Assembly (NCBI GenBank): GCA_903848435.1
Contig: CAINGG010000388.1
Coordinates: forward strand, 1-13,903
Source of the DNA: an uncultured Actinomycetes bacterium
GTDB taxonomy: Bacteria > Actinomycetota > Actinomycetes > S36-B12
DNA: 13,903 nucleotides
Reading direction: 5' to 3'
The notes under the pieces are model-generated. The model ran no database searches. It had not been told where the DNA came from and saw only the letters and a program-made list of their open reading frames with translations. The translations under genes were made by a program, and so were the position numbers. This document shows, piece by piece, positions 6,852 through 11,987 of the stretch. Every line of letters starts with the position of its first letter. Position 1 is the first letter of the stretch.

Positions 6852-8207
6852 ATGAGATTTCACGCACTAGCACGCGGTGCAGCGCTGGCGGCTGTGGCAG
6901 CCGCGGGTGCCCTCGTCTTGTCAGCCTGCGGGTCCAATCACGACGCCGGGATGATGAGTCCATCGAGCACCACCGGGGCTTCGGCTGCCGATGCGATGTT
7001 CGCCCAGATGATGATTCCCCATCATGAGCAGGCTGTCGTCATGTCGGAGTTGGCCGAGACGCGCGCGTCCAACCCGGAGATCCTGGCCCTGGCTGCCGAG
7101 ATCAAGGCGGCGCAGCAGCCGGAGATCGAGCAGATGAAGGGCTGGCTCGCCGAATGGGGCGTGCCCGTCATGTCGGGCATGGACGCCATGGGAGAGCACG
7201 GCGGACACGGCATGTCGGGCATGCTCACCGAAGAGCAGTTGGACGATCTTGCGGCTGCCAGTGGCGCGGAGTTCGACATCCTCTTCGCGGAGGGGATGAT
7301 CGAGCACCACGAGGGAGCCATCGACATGGCCGAGGATGTCGTCGATTCCAAGGATCCGCGCGTCGCGGCTCTGGCCGAGGCGATCATCCGGACGCAGCAG
7401 GCCGAGATCGCCCAGATGAAGGCGATCCTCGAGACTCTCAAGGCGATGCCGGCACCGTCGCAGTCGGCAACAGGTCAGGAGGGGGGCGCTGCGGCGCCCC
7501 CCTCAGCTGTCGACCTCGCGCAGCCCCTCGACCACGTGCATGCTGTCGTCCTGGCAGGCGGAGACCTTCTGGTCGGAACGCATACCGGCGTCGTCGAGAT
7601 CGATCCCGCCACGGGCACAACGTCGCTGCGGGGCACGTCGCGCGATGACTTCATGGGTCTTGCGGTCAGCGGCACGACGTTGGTCGCCAGCGGTCACCCC
7701 GGTCAGGGATCGTCACTGCCTGACCCGGTCGGCCTGCTGAGCAGCACCGACGGCGGCGCGACGTGGGAGACGGTGTCGTTGACGGGGCAGATCGACTTCC
7801 ACTCCCTGGCGATCGATGGCCCAGAAGTGGCGGGTCAGAGCACGACCGAGGAGTTGATGTATTCCGAGGACGGCGGATCCACCTGGCAGGTGGTGGGGAC
7901 CTCCAATGCGACCTCGCTGGCGTGGTTCGCGGACCGGCTGTGGATCGCCAACGGCCAGGGCCTCGTGTCGTGGTCCGCCAGCGGCGAGACCGAGCAGTCC
8001 GACGTGGGGCCGGCAGTCTTCCTCGCCGCGGCCGATGACGGCTCGGCGCTCTGGGCCGTGCTCATCGACGGCACCGTCCACCGTTCCACCGATGGCACCA
8101 CGTGGGCCCTGGTGGGCTCGGTTCCTGAGGCGACTTTCGTTGCCGCAACTGCGGACACGGCATTCCTGGTGTCGCCGTCCCAGGTGCATACCCTGCGCGT
8201 CAGCTAG
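6852..8207 (+). CDS. Lipoprotein: DUF305 domain fused to an F510_1955-type beta-propeller
   Basis: The 451-residue protein begins with a lipoprotein signal ending in the lipobox LSAC, so Cys26 would be lipidated and the protein anchored on the outer face of the membrane. Residues about 45-195 are a DUF305 domain with two matching halves, each carrying a metal-type HH motif (MIPHHEQAVVM at 54-64, MIEHHEGAIDM at 149-159). A Met/His-rich connector (about 107-124) joins them. DUF305 members such as cyanobacterial CopM bind copper or silver. After an Ala/Pro/Gln linker (197-222), residues 223-451 match the F510_1955 'glycosylhydrolase' family with BNR/Asp-box repeats (STDGGATW, SEDGGSTW, STDGTTW). 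No hydrolase activity can be claimed. The gene probably works with the His-rich membrane protein upstream. Its stop overlaps the thpR stop. Confidence 0.88.
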   Translation: MRFHALARGAALAAVAAAGALVLSACGSNHDAGMMSPSSTTGASAADAMFAQMMIPHHEQAVVMSELAETRASNPEILALAAEIKAAQQPEIEQMKGWLAEWGVPVMSGMDAMGEHGGHGMSGMLTEEQLDDLAAASGAEFDILFAEGMIEHHEGAIDMAEDVVDSKDPRVAALAEAIIRTQQAEIAQMKAILETLKAMPAPSQSATGQEGGAAAPPSAVDLAQPLDHVHAVVLAGGDLLVGTHTGVVEIDPATGTTSLRGTSRDDFMGLAVSGTTLVASGHPGQGSSLPDPVGLLSSTDGGATWETVSLTGQIDFHSLAIDGPEVAGQSTTEELMYSEDGGSTWQVVGTSNATSLAWFADRLWIANGQGLVSWSASGETEQSDVGPAVFLAAADDGSALWAVLIDGTVHRSTDGTTWALVGSVPEATFVAATADTAFLVSPSQVHTLRVS

Positions 8208-8764
8208 CCACGTGCTCGCAACGCCACGACCGCCAGGTCGCTGTAGGTCGGGTTCGGCCCCGTGACCGAGTGCACCAACCGGATGGCGTCGATATCGAAC
8301 GTCGGCCCGGCGTAATCCAGGCCCTCGGCAAGATCGTGGCCCCGGCGATCGAGTTCCGGTGATGATCGCCAGCGTGCGATCGTCAGGTGAGCACGCCAGG
8401 GCCGGCGTTCCACCGCGATCCCAGCCGCGCGCATGGCGCGCTGGACGCCTCGGGCGAGGTGGTCGGCGGGGGAGTGACGCTCGGTGGGATGGACACCCAG
8501 CCACAGGGATCCGCGGAAGGTACCGGCATCGGCAAGCGTCAGGGCCGTCAGCGGCGCGTGATCGGCCGCGACGGATTGGAGCCCCTCGATGAGTCGGGGT
8601 ATCCGGTCAGAATCGACCTCTCCGAGGAATGCCAAGGTGACGTGCCAGCGTTCCTGAGGTACCCAACGCATGCCCGGGGCGGGTTGGCCGACCTGCCGGT
8701 CCAGAGCCTCGGCTGCGTCGGTGCAGGCCTCGGCCGGCGGGTTCATGCCGACGAAGAGGCGCAC
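8204..8764 (-). CDS. thpR: RNA 2',3'-cyclic phosphodiesterase (2H family)
   Basis: This is a 186-residue 2H phosphoesterase (LigT/ThpR type) that opens 2',3'-cyclic phosphate ends of RNA to the 2'-phosphate. The N-terminus MRLFVGMNPP is typical. The two catalytic H-x-T motifs are HVTL (41-44) and HLTI (126-129), about 85 residues apart as in the family. The start is GTG at 8764-8762, supported by TAGCCT six bases upstream on this strand. It converges on the DUF305 lipoprotein gene: the two stop codons overlap within the palindrome CTAG at 8204-8207, leaving no room for a separate terminator. It is divergent from ssrA. Confidence 0.93.
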   Translation of the reverse strand: MRLFVGMNPPAEACTDAAEALDRQVGQPAPGMRWVPQERWHVTLAFLGEVDSDRIPRLIEGLQSVAADHAPLTALTLADAGTFRGSLWLGVHPTERHSPADHLARGVQRAMRAAGIAVERRPWRAHLTIARWRSSPELDRRGHDLAEGLDYAGPTFDIDAIRLVHSVTGPNPTYSDLAVVALRARG

Positions 8765-8770
8765 GTTCCC

Positions 8771-8776
8771 AGGCTA
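8771..8776 (-). promoter_or_regulatory. Candidate -10 box for leaderless thpR
   Basis: On the minus strand TAGCCT is followed by six bases and the GTG start of thpR, with no ribosome binding site in between. It is divergent from the ssrA promoter about 40 bases away. Confidence 0.5.
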
Positions 8777-8815
8777 TGCCGGGATTCGGCCCGGACGGCG
8801 CACTTCGGGGCGGCG

Positions 8816-8821
8816 TACGAT
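8816..8821 (+). promoter_or_regulatory. Candidate -10 box of ssrA
   Basis: TACGAT lies 20 bases before the mature tmRNA 5' end. Initiation near 8828 would give a short leader removed by RNase P. The -35 region is GC-rich and not recognisable. Confidence 0.5.
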
Positions 8822-8840
8822 GGATACATAACTGAACAGC

Positions 8841-9203
8841 GGGGGTGACAGGTTTCGACGATCAGACGTCTGATTCCGGAGAAGCGTGCCGAGGATGTCG
8901 GCTTATCTCGTAAACGATGCCGGTAACCAAATAACTGCCAAAAAGACGCAGTCTGAGTTCGCTCTCGCCGCCTAGGCGAGTAGCACTCCGTCAGCCCGGG
9001 GAGTCTCCGACCCGGATCCTGACGTCAGCTAGGAGACTTACCGAACGCTCCGGTCACGGGGGCGTAAGGAACACCTAACAGTGGCTGGGCCGCTCCGCGT
9101 AGTGCCGTACAAAGCGCGGAGGCCGAGAAGCGATAGCACGGCTACGCACGTAGAAGACCGGATTGGATCTGAGCGGACCCGGGTTCGATTCCCGGCACCT
9201 CCA
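8841..9203 (+). ncRNA. ssrA: Transfer-messenger RNA (tmRNA)
   Basis: tmRNA rescues stalled ribosomes with SmpB and tags the nascent chain for proteolysis. The 5' end GGGGGUGACAGGUUUCGAC is the conserved tmRNA start. Its first seven bases pair fully with CACCTCC at 9196-9202, with A9203 as discriminator. The T-arm is CCGGG - TTCGATT - CCCGG at 9179-9195. The tag frame resumes at GCC 8937-8939 and reads AKKTQSEFALAA, ending at TAG 8973-8975; an ALAA end is the protease-recognised form. The terminal CCA is not encoded (bases after A9203 read CAA), so it must be added enzymatically. The last 14 bases of the gene form half of a direct repeat with 11029-11045. The divergent neighbour is thpR. Confidence 0.97.
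8937..8975 (+). other. tmRNA tag-peptide reading frame
   Basis: The resume codon is GCC, and the encoded tag AKKTQSEFALAA (12 residues) is followed by TAG. Length and the ALAA terminus fit actinobacterial tags. It would mark proteins for ClpXP-type degradation. Confidence 0.9.
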
Positions 9204-9206
9204 CAA
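9190..9206 (+). repeat. Putative attL (17-bp direct repeat within the ssrA 3' end)
   Basis: TCCCGGCACCTCCACAA covers part of the T-arm, the acceptor strand and three bases beyond the discriminator of tmRNA. It is identical to 11029-11045. Confidence 0.75.
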
Positions 9207-9215
9207 TGGAGGGTT

Positions 9216-9431
9216 GAGTAGATACTTCGGATTCCCCGGAGTAGAAAAACCCGCCACATTGGGCCGGCTCCCTGAGGGGGGCCGGCCCAATGTGCGTTGT
9301 CACAAGTGTTGCTTCTGATTGCCGTGGATTGTTGTGCGCTGTTTCCAGGTCCGCGATGGGCTCCTCGAGCCTTTCTACTCTGCAGGCCGCCGTCACCGGG
9401 AGTAGAGAACAGGTGGTCTGGGGAGTAGAAA
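9216..9431. repeat. Cluster of five GAGTAGANA repeats next to attL
   Basis: The copies are 9216-9224 (GAGTAGATA, +), 9239-9247 (GAGTAGAAA, +), 9372-9380 (GAGTAGAAA, -), 9400-9408 (GAGTAGAGA, +) and 9423-9431 (GAGTAGAAA, +). The sixth is at 10913-10921. They could be arm-type binding sites of a tyrosine recombinase or sites for its directionality factor; that role is inferred from position and orientation. Confidence 0.7.
9255..9294 (+). terminator. Strong hairpin downstream of ssrA
   Basis: CACATTGGGCCGGC (9255-9268) pairs perfectly with 9281-9294. Four further inner pairs close a TGAG loop, giving an 18-bp stem. It lies about 50 bases after the mature tmRNA end and would terminate ssrA. There is no T-run, as is common in high-GC Actinomycetota. 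It lies inside the putative element, so the terminator now serving ssrA would be element DNA. Confidence 0.8.
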
Positions 9432-9729
9432 AGTCGCGGCGGGAGGCACTGTGCCGGGTACTACGCCGCATCCGGGTCTGATTCCTCCTCGTCCATGGGG
9501 ATGTCAATCGGAGTCTTGGTACTGCTGCCCCTGCCGCGAGGCACCGCGCACAGCTTCCCTAGAGGCAGGCACAGCGCGCAGTGGACCTTAGTGCGCGACT
9601 ACCTGGACTGAGAGTCACGCCGCCGAAGGCCCCCGGAAGTGTGAATCTGGGGGTGTTTGTCGTGTGGGGTGGACTGCACGGCATCAACAGGAGTACGTTC
9701 GCGACGGTTCTCTAAGGTTGGGGTGTCCC

Positions 9730-10608
9730 ATGTGGCGTCGACTGGTGATGCTGGGCACGGTGGGGGTTTTGGCCGCCGGGGCGTTGACGGCGCCGTCGGT
9801 GGCGGCGGACGACGACGCTGATGACACGTGGATTGGGACGGGTGAGGTCACCTGTGCGCCGGGTCCTGGAGCGGACTGCCGCGACGTGGTCTTCAAGTGG
9901 GAGTTTGACTTCAACGGTGATCTGCGGGGAGCGAAGTTTGCTCGGGCGAAATTGCAGGGCGCTGACCTGCGGGGCGCGAACCTTGACGAGGCCAACTTCC
10001 GGGGTGCGGTCTTGCGTGAGGCAGACTTGCGCGGGGTGTCTGCCGTGGAGGCCGATTTCGGCCCGGCCGCTGTCCAAGACCGGACATCGCGAAACGGTCA
10101 CCTCAGGTGCAAACCAGACTGCCCATACGCGGACCTGTGGCGCGCGGACCTGCGCGGCGCGGACCTGTTCAACGTGAACCTGCGCGGCGCGAACCTGTCC
10201 GACGCGAACGTGTCCGGCGTGCGGCTGAACGACGCGCAGCTGTCCAACGCGAACCTGGCCAGCGCGAACCTGTCCGGCGCGAACCTGTCCGGCGCAATCG
10301 TTAAGTACGCGAACCTGACCAACGCGAACCTGACCAACGCGAACCTGACCGACGTGTACCTGTTGCGCACGGACCTGTCCGGCGCAAACCTGACCAGCGC
10401 GAACCTGACCAGCGCGAACCTGACCGAGGCGGCCCTGTCCAGCGCGTTGCTGTCCGAGGCGAACCTGTCGAACGCGAACCTGTCCGGCGCGAACCTGACC
10501 TGGGCGAACCTGTCCGCCGCGAACCTGTCCGGCGCGAACCTGTCCGGGGCGACTTTCTGCTTTACCCGGATGCCGAACTACACATTCAACAACCGCGACT
10601 GCCGATAG
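9730..10608 (+). CDS. Secreted pentapeptide-repeat protein with three cysteine pairs
   Basis: The protein has 292 residues. A signal peptide (basic MWRR, hydrophobic core to about 20, cleavage likely after SVA at 23-25) is followed by an acidic segment. Next come about ten A(D/N)LxG-type pentapeptide repeats (62-110), an insertion (111-134), 28 perfect-register repeats (136-275) and the cap FCFTRMPNYTFNNRDCR. Such repeats fold into a right-handed quadrilateral beta-helix. The only cysteines are 42/50, 127/131 and 277/291: three close pairs outside the helix, consistent with disulfides in an exported protein. Most known pentapeptide-repeat proteins (for example MfpA/Qnr gyrase protectors) are cytoplasmic and lack this. 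ATG 9730 is preferred because it gives a clean signal peptide; the frame is open back to GTG 9664. Function is unknown. It is the only supported gene of the putative ssrA element. Confidence 0.85.
   Translation: MWRRLVMLGTVGVLAAGALTAPSVAADDDADDTWIGTGEVTCAPGPGADCRDVVFKWEFDFNGDLRGAKFARAKLQGADLRGANLDEANFRGAVLREADLRGVSAVEADFGPAAVQDRTSRNGHLRCKPDCPYADLWRADLRGADLFNVNLRGANLSDANVSGVRLNDAQLSNANLASANLSGANLSGAIVKYANLTNANLTNANLTDVYLLRTDLSGANLTSANLTSANLTEAALSSALLSEANLSNANLSGANLTWANLSAANLSGANLSGATFCFTRMPNYTFNNRDCR
10135..10554 (+). repeat. 28-unit 15-bp tandem repeat inside the pentapeptide gene
   Basis: Twenty-eight consecutive 15-base units follow the consensus CTG-TCC-GGC-GCG-AAC, with nearly fixed codons (Leu CTG, Ala GCG, Asn AAC). 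Units such as CTGTCCGGCGCGAAC and CTGACCAACGCGAAC recur exactly. The earlier repeats of the same gene (9913-10059) use varied codons, so the second array looks recently amplified or homogenised. Confidence 0.9.
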
Positions 10609-10912
10609 TCACGACACACCGACGCCTCAATGCGTGGGTCGTTCTCAGTCCGGGATGTTGCGCCGTGCCGGGCTTCGCTTGGTACGCCAACACACCAACA
10701 GCTACACGACAGCGGCCACCCGTCGTCCCAGATGAGGTTGTTCGAGACGCAGCATGGAAGCACTCGTGAGTCACACAGCGGACCGGGAGGATGTCTCCGC
10801 ACGCCAGGCTCCCGCCGACTGGCCTTATCGGAGCGATTGTCATGGCTAGGTTTAACGAATTGTCAGAGTTTTCCACAGGTAGCCACTGACTCTCACGGAG
10901 TGAAGGATCCTT

Positions 10913-10921
10913 TTTCTACTC
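10913..10921 (-). repeat. Sixth GAGTAGANA copy, inverted, near attR
   Basis: TTTCTACTC on the + strand is GAGTAGAAA on the minus strand. Together with flanks, GGAGTAGAAAAA here (10911-10922) is an exact inverted copy of 9238-9249 near attL. A partial half-site GGAGTGAAGG lies opposite at 10897-10906, so the copy sits in a dyad. Confidence 0.65.
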
Positions 10922-10929
10922 CACCATCA

Positions 10930-10973
10930 CAATGCGAAGGACCCGGGGTTGTTTCCCTGGGTCCTTCGCATTG
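10930..10973. terminator. 19-bp hairpin near the right end of the element
   Basis: CAATGCGAAGGACCC (10930-10944) pairs perfectly with 10959-10973. Four more inner pairs, one of them G-T, close a TTGTTT loop. Only TTT follows on the + strand. The stem could terminate transcription from either side, shielding element from chromosome. Confidence 0.75.
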
Positions 10974-11028
10974 TTTGGGGCGAAGCTGTCGGGAATCGGG
11001 AGGAGGATCGCCGAAGGCGATACGACGA

Positions 11029-11045
11029 TCCCGGCACCTCCACAA
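11029..11045 (+). repeat. Putative attR (17-bp copy of the tmRNA 3' end)
   Basis: TCCCGGCACCTCCACAA is identical to 9190-9206. Just upstream CGA matches the tmRNA T-loop again if one T is skipped, so the homology reaches about 20 bases with a one-base gap. No other part of a tmRNA precedes it. Confidence 0.75.
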
Positions 11046-11141
11046 AGAGCTCGTTCGGCTTTGGAGCCCTCTGCTGGGTGGGGTGGGAAGCCATGAAGCG
11101 GGAGCCTGCGCTGCGGGTCGGAGCAGCAGCAGGGCACTCCC

Positions 11142-11900
11142 GTGAGCGAAAATGCGCTAGTGGACCGGGAAACCATGTGGCAAATCGCCCGACTAGCTCT
11201 CATCTCCTTGTATTCGATCTTCTTGTTGGCAGTTGACACCCTGTTCTTCGAGCGCATTCTCACGTGGTGGGTGGCTTTACTGTTCGGGGTTTTGTGGCTC
11301 GCTGTTGCTGCGACCTTCTTTACGGGGCTGGGCCGGGCAGATGACAGGAAGAGGTATCTGTTCCAGCATGCGGGGTACCCGATACTACTTCTGGCGCCGC
11401 TGCTGATCGTTCCGTATTGGACACCGGTACTGGCTTTTGTGCTGCTCGCCGCCTATATCCTCGAGTTGAGGCAACTCACCGCCGGCAAAGGATTCGCGTT
11501 CTCTGCAGTTCTCGTTGTTTTCGTGTCCATCGCTGCAACGTGGGCTTTGGTGTACGCCGAAAGCAAAGATCCCCGGTCAGATTTGGATGACTGGTGGTCC
11601 GCTGCCACGTGGACGTTCTCGAGCCTGCTACGCATTCGCACGATGAGTGAGCCGGTTACTGAAGACGGTGAGTTTGTTGCGTTTGTGCTTGCCGTGTGTG
11701 CCGTTATCGCTGCCAGTTTGGTCACGGCCCAGCTCGTGGCCTGGGTCATCGGGTCAGAGAAAAAGAGTCACGAGGAAGAGGAGCAGCAAGAGCGGGAGCA
11801 GGTGCGGGTCACGGTCGATGACCTCACCCAGGAAGTGGTGGCGCTGAGGGTGCTGGTGCGTGAACTGAATGACCGGTTGGATCGACCACCGCCCACCTGA
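11142..11900 (+). CDS. Potassium-channel-like membrane protein lacking the GYG selectivity filter
   Basis: The protein has 252 residues. Hydrophobic segments lie at about 15-35, 39-61, 79-106, 118-139 and 177-203. A charged coiled coil (about 206-248) and DRPPPT end it. The C-terminal half has the order of actinobacterial small K+ channels: helix, pore-helix-like WWSAATWTF (151-159), EPVT (170-173), pore-lining helix, then a coiled coil. Where the TVGYGD filter belongs, the sequence reads SSLLRIRTM (160-168), so potassium selectivity is not supported and the pore may be lost. The GTG at 11142 gives the full frame, but the ATG at 11175 after GGGAAACC is an equally plausible start. Base composition looks less GC-rich than in neighbouring genes. 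It lies just outside the right att repeat. The channel link is an inference from layout. Confidence 0.6.
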   Translation: MSENALVDRETMWQIARLALISLYSIFLLAVDTLFFERILTWWVALLFGVLWLAVAATFFTGLGRADDRKRYLFQHAGYPILLLAPLLIVPYWTPVLAFVLLAAYILELRQLTAGKGFAFSAVLVVFVSIAATWALVYAESKDPRSDLDDWWSAATWTFSSLLRIRTMSEPVTEDGEFVAFVLAVCAVIAASLVTAQLVAWVIGSEKKSHEEEEQQEREQVRVTVDDLTQEVVALRVLVRELNDRLDRPPPT

Positions 11901-11908
11901 CGTTCCCG

Positions 11909-11928
11909 CCCAGGGTTGATCCCCTGGG
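11909..11928 (+). terminator. Hairpin after the channel-like gene
   Basis: CCCAGGG (11909-11915) pairs with CCCTGGG (11922-11928) around a TTGATC loop, nine bases after the TGA stop. It is a plausible terminator. It and its 3' flank resemble the inner part of the hairpin at 10930-10973. Confidence 0.5.
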
Positions 11929-11975
11929 ATCCTTCGTTGGTCGGCAGCCATGTCGCCCGCAATAGAGCCCTCCCT

Positions 11976-11981
11976 TAGGCT
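11976..11981 (+). promoter_or_regulatory. Candidate -10 box for a leaderless amine oxidase transcript
   Basis: TAGGCT is followed by six bases and the GTG start at 11988, with no ribosome binding site between. Confidence 0.55.
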
Positions 11982-11987
11982 GCCTTC

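Larger units (their letters stand above)
9207..9729. other. Non-coding left end of the putative element
   Basis: I find no credible gene here. Short open frames on both strands have no recognisable similarity, and several run through the repeats and the hairpin. What it does hold is five of the six GAGTAGANA copies (9216-9431) and a strong hairpin (9255-9294). A weak TAAGGT box (9713-9718) lies just before the pentapeptide-repeat gene. The compact cluster of repeats beside the att core resembles an attachment-site arm region. Confidence 0.6.
9190..11045. mobile_element. Putative integrated element in the ssrA 3' end (no integrase)
   Basis: A 1.86-kb segment is bounded by perfect 17-bp direct repeats of TCCCGGCACCTCCACAA. 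The left copy is the 3' end of tmRNA, a classic site for tyrosine-recombinase elements; integration there restores an intact tmRNA, as seen here. Inside are six copies of GAGTAGANA near the ends, two strong hairpins, and one supported gene, a secreted pentapeptide-repeat protein. No integrase, excisionase, replication or transfer gene is found on either strand. The data fit a decayed genomic island or a minimal element mobilised by another element's recombinase. The boundaries are seen in the sequence; mobility is inferred. Confidence 0.65.
10609..11141. other. Non-coding right end of the putative element and attR flank
   Basis: I find no convincing gene. A long open frame from 10630 is of odd composition, has no recognisable motif, and runs through a hairpin and the att repeat. 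The region holds the sixth GAGTAGANA copy (10913-10921) inside a small dyad, the 19-bp hairpin at 10930-10973, a short palindrome at 11007-11021, and the att repeat at 11029-11045. The segment 10609-10890 shows nothing I can name; it may be decayed element DNA. Confidence 0.6.

Noticed and set aside
9290..9481. Plus-strand open frame of 63 codons after ssrA
   Set aside because: It starts in the right arm of the terminator hairpin, crosses three GAGTAGANA repeats, and has no similarity I can recognise.
9142..9507. Minus-strand open frame of 121 codons across the tmRNA 3' end
   Set aside because: Its end is the antisense of the tmRNA (reading VEVPGIEPGS), a well-known false gene, and the rest runs through the hairpin and GAGTAGANA repeats.
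10135..10554. CRISPR-like array
   Set aside because: The 15-base units are contiguous, in frame and without spacers; they encode pentapeptide repeats.
10869..10877. DnaA-box-like TTTTCCACA
   Set aside because: It is a single copy with a mismatch to the consensus and no partner boxes or replication gene nearby, so it does not support an origin.
11046..11141. Second tandem element carrying the channel-like gene
   Set aside because: Its less GC-rich look is suggestive, but no third copy of the att core is present between 11900 and the window end.
10630..11145. Plus-strand open frame of 171 codons between the pentapeptide gene and the channel gene
   Set aside because: It reads through the 19-bp hairpin and the att repeat, has low-complexity residue use and no recognisable domain, and has no good start signal.
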